A stretch of DNA of 64,000 nucleotides from CAG-390 sp003523225. GTDB taxonomy: Bacteria; Bacillota; Clostridia; Oscillospirales; CAG-272. Shown piece by piece: positions 9,372-17,012 of this stretch. Position 1 is the first letter of the stretch; each line of letters opens with the position of its first letter. The position numbers and the translations under genes were made by a program. The stretch lies in assembly GCA_902461815.1 (NCBI GenBank), contig CABPZE010000002.1, positions 124,001-188,000 on the forward strand. Direction: 5' to 3'. The notes below the pieces were generated by a model that was not told where the DNA came from, made no database searches, and saw nothing but the letters and a program-made list of their open reading frames with translations.

Positions 9372-10211
9372 TCAAAGCCTTGTAACCTCGTTGTAAAGTG
9401 CAAGTGAGGCAAAGCCTCTCTCAAGATGATGTGTGATATATGTGCTTCCGTAGGCTGAAAAATCGTCAAGATCCCGCCCGGTCTTCAGCTCAAATGCAAA
9501 CATGCGCTCCGGCAGCGCCTCAAGCACATATCTTATCGCCGCAAGGACCGAGCTGCCAAGCGGCAGGAGTATTGAGCGCGAGCCGTCCTCGTCCAACGGA
9601 ATCGCATCCGGCGGCAGCGCCGAGGCAATATCCATTCTCCCGGCGGCACACTCGGCGCACATAAGCGCACCGTTCATAACGTCAAGATAACAGATCCCGT
9701 CGTCATTGCGGCTTCGGGCACCCGCCGCGCCGCAGATGTGACAGTCACCAAGGTCAGGCAGATATCCGGAAAATCCCGCTGCCCTCCACTCGTATGTTCC
9801 CTTTATCAGCCGCTGATCCTTGACGCCGCGGCAGACAGCATAAAACGAATTAAGAGTCAGCCGCAGTATGTCCACCGCCGCCACGCCCTCTCCGCTAAGC
9901 TCAAAGGCAAGGTCTGCAATATACTGCGCCAGATACAGCCTTGTTATTTCCTTTTCAAGCTGCGGGAACGGCTCAATGACCTCCGCCGAGCGCAGCCACG
10001 TCATGTCCCCGCGGCGGTGCAGCTCGTAATTTGCATAGGTAAAAAGGCGCGACGGACTTATATATTTATTGCGCAGTGAACGCGCACCCTTGGCAATGAC
10101 CGGAAGCTTCCCGTATTCGGGCGTAAGCAATGTGAGCATTTTGTCGTGCTCACCGAGGTCGTATTCGCGTATTACAAGTCCGTCAGTTGTAAAATCACGC
10201 TGCGATTCCAT
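9372..10211 (-). CDS. recO: DNA repair protein RecO
   Basis: RecFOR pathway protein that helps load RecA on SSB-coated DNA. The 279-residue protein has the N-terminal OB-fold (TDGLVIREYDLGEHDKMLTLLT), the helical middle, and a zinc finger made of CHIC (about 157-160) and a second CAEC pair. Length is normal. It follows era by 41 bases, keeping the usual Firmicute order era-recO. Confidence 0.93.
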   Translation of the reverse strand: MESQRDFTTDGLVIREYDLGEHDKMLTLLTPEYGKLPVIAKGARSLRNKYISPSRLFTYANYELHRRGDMTWLRSAEVIEPFPQLEKEITRLYLAQYIADLAFELSGEGVAAVDILRLTLNSFYAVCRGVKDQRLIKGTYEWRAAGFSGYLPDLGDCHICGAAGARSRNDDGICYLDVMNGALMCAECAAGRMDIASALPPDAIPLDEDGSRSILLPLGSSVLAAIRYVLEALPERMFAFELKTGRDLDDFSAYGSTYITHHLERGFASLALYNEVTRL

Positions 10212-10252
10212 ACTCCCCCCAGAAAATTAATAATGATTTTTGTCAGTCCTTT

Positions 10253-11152
10253 TCAGTCTTTATCCGAGTCCGCAGCCGACAGCCCGAAGTTGCGCACAAG
10301 CCCGTCTGAGTCACGCCAGTTTTCCTTGACCTTGACCCAAAGATTCAGATATACTTTTTTACCGAACACCTTTTCAAGCTCCTCGCGGGCGTAGGTTCCC
10401 ACCATTTTAAGCTGTTCGCCGTTCTTGCCGACAATTATACGCTTGTGAGTTGCTTTTTCACAGAAGATCTCGGCGCGTATACGGATAAGCCCGCCATCCT
10501 CGGTGAATTCCTCAATGACAACGGCAATTCCGTGCGGCACCTCGCGGTCGAGCGTGCGCAAAAGCTTTTCGCGGATGATCTCGGCGGCATACTGACGCGA
10601 TGGCTGGTCGGTGCTTATGTCGTCGGGGTAAAACCATTCGGATTCGCCAAGGAACTTCGACAGCTCGTCCATCACCTCATTGACCGCCTTGCCGTTTTTG
10701 GCACTGATGGGTACGACTGCGTCAAAATTGAACTCGGCGGCATATGCCGCTATCGTTTTTGCAATTATCTCACGGTTGTAAAGGTCGATCTTATTGAGCG
10801 CAAGCACGCCCGGAACACCGCTGGTCTTGAGATAAGCGATGATATCCCGCTCGACCTGCGAAATTTCACGCCCCGCATCGACTACAAGCAGAACGCAATC
10901 GCCGTCCTGCATCGCGTCTTTGGCGCTCTTTACCATGGCATCCCCCAGCTTGTTCTGCGGTCGGTGAATACCGGGAGTGTCAAGAAAGACATACTGATCC
11001 TCTCCGACGGTATAAATACCCACTATTTTTCCTCTCGTCGTCTGCGGCTTGCTTGATACTATTGCCACCTTCTCGCCGAGAATGCGGTTCATAAGCGTGG
11101 ATTTTCCCACGTTCGGTCTGCCTACTATTGAAATAAACGCTGTTCTTTTCAT
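10253..11152 (-). CDS. era: GTPase Era
   Basis: Ribosome-associated GTPase needed for 30S assembly. All G motifs are visible: GRPNVGKS (11-18), the switch region QTTRGKIVGI, DTPG (58-61), NKID (120-123) and ISAKNG near 154. The C-terminal KH domain includes the VGKNGEQLK RNA-binding loop. Length 299 is standard. The last residues (DSDKD) extend slightly past the family end. It sits 33 bases downstream of ybeY. Confidence 0.97.
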   Translation of the reverse strand: MKRTAFISIVGRPNVGKSTLMNRILGEKVAIVSSKPQTTRGKIVGIYTVGEDQYVFLDTPGIHRPQNKLGDAMVKSAKDAMQDGDCVLLVVDAGREISQVERDIIAYLKTSGVPGVLALNKIDLYNREIIAKTIAAYAAEFNFDAVVPISAKNGKAVNEVMDELSKFLGESEWFYPDDISTDQPSRQYAAEIIREKLLRTLDREVPHGIAVVIEEFTEDGGLIRIRAEIFCEKATHKRIIVGKNGEQLKMVGTYAREELEKVFGKKVYLNLWVKVKENWRDSDGLVRNFGLSAADSDKD

Positions 11153-11185
11153 TTTAACGTGTCCTTTTTGTTTGTCTGTACCCTG

Positions 11186-11671
11186 TCAGTCTTCGGACGA
11201 TACCTCAAGACCAAGAATTTTCATTATATCGCGCTGACGGCGGCGCATATCCTGCTCGTCCGACTCGCCGCGCTCATGGTCATACCCCATAAGATGAAGC
11301 GCCGAGTGGACACAAAGAAAGGCGACCTCGCGCTCAAAGGAATGTCCGTAAAGCTCAGACTGCGCCCGCGCGCGCTCAAGGGAAAGCACGACGTCTCCCA
11401 GCTGATACTCCTCGCCGTCAAAAGCGTCCTCCACGTCCCCGCCCTCAAAAAGCGGAAATGAGAGGACGTCCGTTGCGCGGTCAATTCCGCGGTATTCGCG
11501 GTTGAAACGGCGTATTCCCGCGTCGGACACAAAGGTGACGGAAACCTCGGCGTCCCCCTCAAGTCCCTCATATTCAAATGCCGCGCGAAGCGCCCCGGCT
11601 ACCAAGCCCCGCAGATCGTCCCCGACCTGCTCCTTGCGCTGGCGGTTGCAGAAATCTATTTTAAGGTTCAT
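11186..11671 (-). CDS. ybeY: Endoribonuclease YbeY
   Basis: Zinc-dependent RNase for 16S rRNA 3' maturation and ribosome quality control. The HSALHLMGYDH motif gives the three metal ligands His122, His126 and His132, and DVLSFP lies near residue 68. Length 161. It starts 23 bases after the phoH stop, in the conserved phoH-ybeY-era order. Confidence 0.96.
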   Translation of the reverse strand: MNLKIDFCNRQRKEQVGDDLRGLVAGALRAAFEYEGLEGDAEVSVTFVSDAGIRRFNREYRGIDRATDVLSFPLFEGGDVEDAFDGEEYQLGDVVLSLERARAQSELYGHSFEREVAFLCVHSALHLMGYDHERGESDEQDMRRRQRDIMKILGLEVSSED

Positions 11672-11694
11672 ATTCCGTTTCCTTTTCCTGACCT

Positions 11695-12786
11695 TTATAG
11701 CTTTGAGGTCTTCTTTTCTCCCGTCTGAACGGGACGGTGATACTTTTTCGGCGGCTCACGCCTTGACTCACGCCGCTCTGCGTCGCGCCGGGCGTTTTCT
11801 CTCTCGTACTTGTCATATGCAAGAATTATCTTCTGCACCAGCTTGTGCCTTACCACATCCCGCTCGGTAAAGCGATGTATCGCGATATCTTCAATGCCGT
11901 CAAGGATATGCACCGCCGCCCACAGTCCGCTTTTCTGCCCGTCGGGCAGGTCTGTCTGCGTAAGATCTCCGGTAACGACCGCCTTTGAACCGTTTCCGAG
12001 CCGCGTCAGGAACATCTTCATCTGTTCAAACGTCGCATTCTGCGCCTCGTCGAGTATAATAAAGGAATCGTCAAGCGTCCTGCCGCGCATATAAGCCAGC
12101 GGAGCTACCTCTATTATCTGTTTTTCTACGCACCTCTGATAGTTTTCGGCTCCCATCATCTCAAACAGCGCGTCATATAGCGGACGCAGATAGGGATCTA
12201 TCTTGCTTTGCAGGTCACCGGGAAGAAAGCCCAGCTTCTCCCCCGCTTCAATTGCCGGACGGGTGAGAATTATCCTGCTTACCTGCTTTTCACGCAGAGC
12301 CTTTACTGCCATCGCCACAGCAAGAAAGGTCTTGCCAGTTCCGGCGGGACCCACTCCGAGCACAACGGTATTTTTTCTTATCGACTCAATATACTGCCGC
12401 TGACCGACGGTTTTTGGCTTCACAGGCTTTCCCTTGGATGTAAGGCAGATGCAGTTTCCGTCGGAAGCGGCAAGCTCCGCACCGTGACCGTCCTTTATCA
12501 TAGACGTGATATAAAGCACCGTCTGCTCGCTCAGCTCTCCCATGCCGGAGGACGTTTTTTTCAGTGCCTCCACCGCTTCGGCAGCAGCGTTCACGGCCTC
12601 AGTTGTTGCCCCGCTGATGAAAAGCGCATCCCCGTCTCCGCTGTCCGAGGCGCGGTTGTGTACCGAAACGCCGAAAGCGTCCTCGATTATCTTCATGTTC
12701 ACGTCAAACGCGCCGAAAAGCCGGGCGGTCTGCTCAGCCGACCCGGTGTAAACGATTTTCTGTTCTCTTTGAGAATTCTGTTCCAT
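11695..12786 (-). CDS. PhoH-family ATPase (PhoL/YbeZ type)
   Basis: A predicted RNA-linked P-loop ATPase of 363 residues. An N-terminal KH-like region precedes Walker A GPAGTGKT (146-153) and Walker B FIILDEAQN (near 249), and the tail is basic (PPKKYHRPVQTGEKKTSKL). The neighbour ybeY supports the YbeZ/PhoH subtype that partners YbeY in ribosome maturation. It has its own promoter at 12860-12888, so it can be expressed separately from the sporulation genes upstream. Confidence 0.93.
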   Translation of the reverse strand: MEQNSQREQKIVYTGSAEQTARLFGAFDVNMKIIEDAFGVSVHNRASDSGDGDALFISGATTEAVNAAAEAVEALKKTSSGMGELSEQTVLYITSMIKDGHGAELAASDGNCICLTSKGKPVKPKTVGQRQYIESIRKNTVVLGVGPAGTGKTFLAVAMAVKALREKQVSRIILTRPAIEAGEKLGFLPGDLQSKIDPYLRPLYDALFEMMGAENYQRCVEKQIIEVAPLAYMRGRTLDDSFIILDEAQNATFEQMKMFLTRLGNGSKAVVTGDLTQTDLPDGQKSGLWAAVHILDGIEDIAIHRFTERDVVRHKLVQKIILAYDKYERENARRDAERRESRREPPKKYHRPVQTGEKKTSKL

Positions 12787-12859
12787 TGGTATCCAATTCC
12801 GAGCATTGCGCTCTCAATATCAGAAGTATGCTGACGGATAAATATAATACTCCAAATGT

Positions 12860-12888
12860 ATTATATCACAATATGCCGCAATTGTCAC
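12860..12888 (-). promoter_or_regulatory. Promoter of phoH-ybeY-era-recO-mutS2, overlapped by an inverted repeat
   Basis: GTGACA (12883-12888), 17-base spacer, TATAAT (12860-12865) on the minus strand. The -10 box is part of a perfect 9-base inverted repeat, ATATAATAC (12842-12850) and GTATTATAT (12858-12866), which could be an operator. Confidence 0.7.
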
Positions 12889-12914
12889 GCATTTTTGAAG
12901 ATAATTGCGGTATT

Positions 12915-14159
12915 TCAGCGTCCGTCGGCACTGTCTCCGTTATTTTCTCCGCTGTCCTCCGGCGTTTCAAAGAAAAAGCCCTGAGAAACAGCAATGTTAC
13001 GGACACACGTAAGCTCACAGCTGATGCGGTACGCATCCTCACCCGCCTCGCGGGTCACCGTCTTGCGCACCGGATACGCCCCCTCCGACAATATGTCGGA
13101 CAAACGCCGCGAAAGCTCAAATTCCGCCAGCCGAGCGGCGGCTTCGGTGCTTCGGGTCGCGGGCGCATATGTATATCCAACGCTCCTTATCCGTCCCAGC
13201 CCTACCGGGACCACCTTCCCTCCCGGCAGCATCAACAGGTCGCGCGAGCGTATTGTATCACAGTTATCACCCAAAATTCCACCCTTTCCGAAAATTTTTA
13301 CTTCTTTTGAAAAGAAAATCAACCATATTTCGAGAGACTCGCGCCCGTCCGACAGTTTTTTCTCATATTCATACGGGATCTCCACCTCAATAAAATGCGC
13401 AGTTTCGGCGCGCACCTCACCTTGCGCCCGTGTTATACGGAAGCCTATGCGCGTACTGTCAATAACGCCGCTGACCAACAGCTCCCCTTTTTTCACCGAC
13501 TGTCCTCGCACAACGACCGGCTTGCCCGCTATCACCTCCAGCTCAGTCACAAGACCGTCGCATGACGCGACAAGATTTTCACCGTCAAAGCCCCCCTCCG
13601 GCTCAGCCTGCGGAGCTTTGGGCGGATCAAGCTGTTCACGCACCTCAATTACTGCGGTAGTCCCCCGGATATTCACCGCCGCCCACGCCAGCTTGTCACT
13701 TGCGGCAACAGCCTCGGCAGCAATACGGTCTACCTCGATCGACCGCCGGAAAACGCCGGGGTATACTCCGTATGAGGCAAAGATCTCCTCGGCTTCTGTT
13801 ACGGTAAGAACATCGCCGCAACCGGTTACTCTTACATCCCATATAACGCTCTCGCCCAGGATCAGCAGTATCAGCGCCGCCGCCGCCCCGACGATCAGCC
13901 CCCACCTGCGGCGGATCCCCCCGCGCAGTGCAGGCAGACCGTAAACCGGAATATACTCGACTTCTATCCCGGCTTCCCTGCAGAGCGCCGCAAGTCGGAC
14001 GGAGGTACGTTCCGAACAGAAAAGCACTGTCCTGCCCTCTGACACCGAAAAATCCCGGTAGACCAGCTTAGAACGGAGCAGCAGATTGAGCAGACGCTCC
14101 GAGTCGGAGCAGTCCGCCGAAAAACGGCACACCCCGGCAAAAAAATCGATCAGCTTCAT
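12915..14159 (-). CDS. yqfD: Sporulation protein YqfD
   Basis: A 414-residue protein with a soluble N-terminus, one transmembrane helix at about 87-104 (WGLIVGAAAALILLILGE), and a large outer domain beginning VIWDVRVTGCGDVLTVTEAEEI, typical of YqfD. The family is produced in the mother cell during sporulation in Bacillus; its molecular role is not well defined. The ATG overlaps the yqfC stop as ATGA, indicating translational coupling. The gene order yqfC-yqfD-phoH-ybeY matches other Clostridia. Confidence 0.9.
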   Translation of the reverse strand: MKLIDFFAGVCRFSADCSDSERLLNLLLRSKLVYRDFSVSEGRTVLFCSERTSVRLAALCREAGIEVEYIPVYGLPALRGGIRRRWGLIVGAAAALILLILGESVIWDVRVTGCGDVLTVTEAEEIFASYGVYPGVFRRSIEVDRIAAEAVAASDKLAWAAVNIRGTTAVIEVREQLDPPKAPQAEPEGGFDGENLVASCDGLVTELEVIAGKPVVVRGQSVKKGELLVSGVIDSTRIGFRITRAQGEVRAETAHFIEVEIPYEYEKKLSDGRESLEIWLIFFSKEVKIFGKGGILGDNCDTIRSRDLLMLPGGKVVPVGLGRIRSVGYTYAPATRSTEAAARLAEFELSRRLSDILSEGAYPVRKTVTREAGEDAYRISCELTCVRNIAVSQGFFFETPEDSGENNGDSADGR

Positions 14160-14503
14160 CTTTTGCTGCCCTCCGGGACAAAATCAGAAAAAACTATTCC
14201 GTCTATCTCACCGTCAATGCCGAGCTGCGCGTTATAATAGGTGGTGCATACCAGACGCCGCCCGGTAACGGTCATCTGTGCACCGTGAACCAAAAGACCG
14301 ATGCACTCGGTGGAATATGAAAGTATCTGCTCGCACCCCGAAACGTAAAGATTGTTTCTGCCGCGAAGCTCGACGGTAAGCCCCCCGCCAAGCAGATCGG
14401 CAGGAATATCAAATCTGCGGCTGAGTATCTCGGCGACCGGGACCCGCTCTCCTTTGTCCTTTCTTTTTCCGCGCGTTCCCACCGCTCTGTTTTTTTCTTT
14501 CAT
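14156..14503 (-). CDS. yqfC: Sporulation protein YqfC
   Basis: A small beta-rich protein, 115 residues from the chosen start, with the YqfC pattern PADLLGGGLTVELRGRNNLYVSGCEQILSYS and a repeated GRRLVCTTYYNAQLGIDGEIDGIVF region. The YqfC family accompanies YqfD in spore formers. Start choice is uncertain: ATG at 14503 (start MKEKNRAVG) is preferred by family length, but ATG at 14530 and TTG at 14563 are in frame and none has a convincing ribosome site. It overlaps yqfD by four bases. Confidence 0.82.
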   Translation of the reverse strand: MKEKNRAVGTRGKRKDKGERVPVAEILSRRFDIPADLLGGGLTVELRGRNNLYVSGCEQILSYSTECIGLLVHGAQMTVTGRRLVCTTYYNAQLGIDGEIDGIVFSDFVPEGSKR

Positions 14504-14692
14504 TTGATGCGATGACCATGCCTTTCTCATGCAATTTGTAAGCCGTAAGCAAGAATGCCGCAATGTCCGGCGGTGCGTGAGGCAGAGCGAAAGATAATTA
14601 TATTCCCGCCCGGCGATGAATAAAATAAGATAACGGACATACGCTTACAGGTAAAACTCTTTTATAGATTTTATGCACCGGAGGCAGGGCAC

Positions 14693-15889
14693 ATGAATAC
14701 CGGAACCGTCACAGAAAAACGAAAACAAATCCGCGCCGCATATATACCGTCACCGAGACGGGCAATATCTGTGCTGATCAGTGTTTTTTTTATCGCTATG
14801 CTGATTCGCAATCCCGATATCTCGATCAAATATGTCACACGGGGACTCACGCTTTGCACCTCGGCGGTAATACCCACGCTTTTCCCGTTCATGGTGCTTT
14901 CCGAACTGCTTGTCAGAACCGGCGGCGGAGAGATACTCGGGCGGATCTTCGAGCGTCCCATGCGCGCCCTGTTCGGACTTTCGGGAGCGGGAAGCTGCGC
15001 ATTTCTCTTGGGAACTGTCTGCGGCTTTCCGGTCGGAAGCAGGACGGCAGTGACACTGTATGACCGCGGTCTTATGACGCGCGAGGAAACGGAAAGACTG
15101 ATCTCCTTTTGCAACTACCCCTCGTCCGCCTTCATGATAAGCGCGGTCGGAGCGGCGCTTTGGTCAAACCGCAGGCTTGGAACGGCAATGTACATCTGCG
15201 TTCTTCTTGCCGGGATGCTCTGCGGTATTGCCGTAAGCATATCTGCCCGTCGGTCGGCGAAAGAAAATAAAAAAAGCAAGCCGCCTCTGGCGGCTTGTTC
15301 CGAAACCAAAAAGCCGGAGAGGAACGCCGTCTCCGACTCAATAACCGCCGCGGCGGTCTCGACGCTTAACGTATGCGCCTACGTTGCTTTTTTCTCATGC
15401 GTGGTTGGATGTATTTCACATTTTTTTGCCAGGCTGTCGCCCGGAAGGATCACCGAAGCCGCGGTATACTCGCTGTTTGAGCTGACCTCCGGAGCGGCAG
15501 CGGCGTCGGCTGTCACACCGAAAACGGCGGGAATACTGCTGTGTACCGCCGCCGCAGGCTGGTCGGGGCTTTCGGTCCACCTTCAGGTTTTTTCAGTTTG
15601 CTCGTCATCCGAACTTACCACACCGCGCCTGCGGAAATATATAATTTCAAAGGCGGTCCAAGCCCCGCTTGCAGCCGCCCTTATGTATCTTGCGCTTCTG
15701 GTTTTTCCGACTCTTGCGGAAAGTGCCGACCCTGCCGCGGCATACGCCTATGCGTCAGCCGCACCCGGATACAGGATATTTGCCGCCACCATGCTTGCCC
15801 TTTTCGCCGTATCGCTCACCGCATATGCAATAAAGCGGATACATGCAGACCGCAGGGTCAGAACGCACAGTCAGGCAACAAAGCAATAA
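14693..15889 (+). CDS. ylbJ: YlbJ-like sporulation integral membrane protein
   Basis: A 398-residue membrane protein with about eight hydrophobic segments. YlbJ hallmarks are the AVIPTLFPFMVLSELL segment, CGFPVGSRTAVTLYDRG, CNYPSSAFMISAVG and GWSGLSVHLQVFSVC. It is a nucleoside-transporter-like fold protein needed for spore cortex integrity in Bacillus. A GGAGG ribosome site precedes the ATG. It diverges from yqfC; the 190-base region between them may hold sporulation-sigma promoters, but I see no clear consensus. The loop near residues 187-212 (many Lys/Pro) is non-conserved, and the DNA encoding it also forms a minus-strand terminator. Confidence 0.88.
   Translation: MNTGTVTEKRKQIRAAYIPSPRRAISVLISVFFIAMLIRNPDISIKYVTRGLTLCTSAVIPTLFPFMVLSELLVRTGGGEILGRIFERPMRALFGLSGAGSCAFLLGTVCGFPVGSRTAVTLYDRGLMTREETERLISFCNYPSSAFMISAVGAALWSNRRLGTAMYICVLLAGMLCGIAVSISARRSAKENKKSKPPLAACSETKKPERNAVSDSITAAAVSTLNVCAYVAFFSCVVGCISHFFARLSPGRITEAAVYSLFELTSGAAAASAVTPKTAGILLCTAAAGWSGLSVHLQVFSVCSSSELTTPRLRKYIISKAVQAPLAAALMYLALLVFPTLAESADPAAAYAYASAAPGYRIFAATMLALFAVSLTAYAIKRIHADRRVRTHSQATKQ
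15262..15297 (-). terminator. Minus-strand intrinsic terminator embedded in ylbJ
   Basis: Read on the minus strand, arms CAAGCCGCC and GGCGGCTTG (9 bp, 3-base loop) are followed by CTTTTTTTATTTT. It lies about 610 bases past the stop of the convergent dehydrogenase gene (15908), whose own 18-base junction with ylbJ has no terminator. Confidence 0.75.
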
Positions 15890-15907
15890 TTCTGCGCAAG
15901 ATCTGTC

Positions 15908-16915
15908 TTACCTGACCGACATTTTTTCGGCGCGCGCGCGGGTTATCTCGTCCTTAAGACCTTCTCCCCGGTCTATAAATGCGGCGCTCTCGATCAAGAG
16001 ATCGTGCGCTATCATACGACGCAGATCGACCGTAGGACCTGCCATATGCGGCATAATAAAAACGTTCGGAAGCTCATAAAGCGGGCTGTCCGCCGGGAGC
16101 GGTTCTTTTTCAAATACATCAAGAAACGCACGGAAGCGACCGTCCGCCAGCTCACGGCAGAGCGCCTGCTCGTCCACAATCTGCCCGCGCGAGGTGTTTA
16201 CAAACAGCGCCCCCGGCTTTATCATCGACAAAAGCCGCGCGCTTACAAGATGCTCTGTCTCATCGAAAAGCGGGGTATGTACCGTAATGACGTCGGCTTG
16301 GGAAAATATTTCTTCAAGTCCCGCCTGACGCGCGCCGTACACCGAAAGCACCTCGTCCGGCAGCTTTACCACATCATATATCAGCAGCTTAACGCCGAAC
16401 GGGCGGAGATACTCGGCAAGGTGACGCCCTATCGCGCCAAAGCTGATGATTCCAACGGTCTTGCCCCACAGCCCCTCGTTACGGGCGGTGGGCTTTTTCC
16501 ACTTCTTCTGAGCCTTGAGCTGCGAGCCGAAGAGGGGAATATCCCTGAGCGCCGTAAGCATGTACGCTACCGTTCCCTCGGCTACCGAGCGGGCAAAATA
16601 ATCGTTTCCGGAGATCACACGGATACCCACCGCCCATTCCTCCTCGCTGACGTAAGGGACAACGGTTCCGCACAGATGCGCGTGAAGCCGCAGCCCGGGC
16701 GCGGCGGACAGTATCTGCCTGTCAAGCCGCGGAGACCCCCAGAGAGAGACATAAACGTCACAGTCGCCGATACGCTCGGCGACCTTATCCGTCGTCAGCT
16801 TTTCATGGCTGTCGCACCAGACGATCTCCCCCAGCTCATTTGCAAGACTTACGTTCTCGGGAGGAAAAAAAGTATCAAAATTATTGCCGCGAGGGCAGGC
16901 GATAAACGCTTTCAT
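15908..16915 (-). CDS. D-isomer-specific 2-hydroxyacid dehydrogenase
   Basis: NAD(P)-dependent oxidoreductase interconverting a 2-hydroxyacid and a 2-oxoacid; substrate unknown. The nucleotide-binding loop VGIISFGAIGRHL is at about 154-166, and the catalytic triad falls in NTSRGQ (Arg), VFEKEP (Glu) and MPHMAG (His). Length 335 is typical. The substrate domain does not closely match SerA, lactate or phosphonate subfamilies as far as I can judge. It has its own consensus promoter, converges with ylbJ across only 18 bases, and probably terminates inside ylbJ. Confidence 0.88.
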   Translation of the reverse strand: MKAFIACPRGNNFDTFFPPENVSLANELGEIVWCDSHEKLTTDKVAERIGDCDVYVSLWGSPRLDRQILSAAPGLRLHAHLCGTVVPYVSEEEWAVGIRVISGNDYFARSVAEGTVAYMLTALRDIPLFGSQLKAQKKWKKPTARNEGLWGKTVGIISFGAIGRHLAEYLRPFGVKLLIYDVVKLPDEVLSVYGARQAGLEEIFSQADVITVHTPLFDETEHLVSARLLSMIKPGALFVNTSRGQIVDEQALCRELADGRFRAFLDVFEKEPLPADSPLYELPNVFIMPHMAGPTVDLRRMIAHDLLIESAAFIDRGEGLKDEITRARAEKMSVR

Positions 16916-16977
16916 GCATAAAAGCTCCTTTCCCGGGCTGTATGCGTGTTATCGTGACCCGGTAATTACATACTGCA

Positions 16978-17006
16978 TTATAGCAGTTTGGCAGAGTATT
17001 GTCAAG
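16978..17006 (-). promoter_or_regulatory. Consensus promoter of the 2-hydroxyacid dehydrogenase
   Basis: TTGACA (17001-17006), 17-base spacer, TATAAT (16978-16983) on the minus strand, fitting both hexamers perfectly. It begins 7 bases beyond the end of the Na/Pi cotransporter gene. Confidence 0.9.
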
Positions 17007-17012
17007 TAAACA

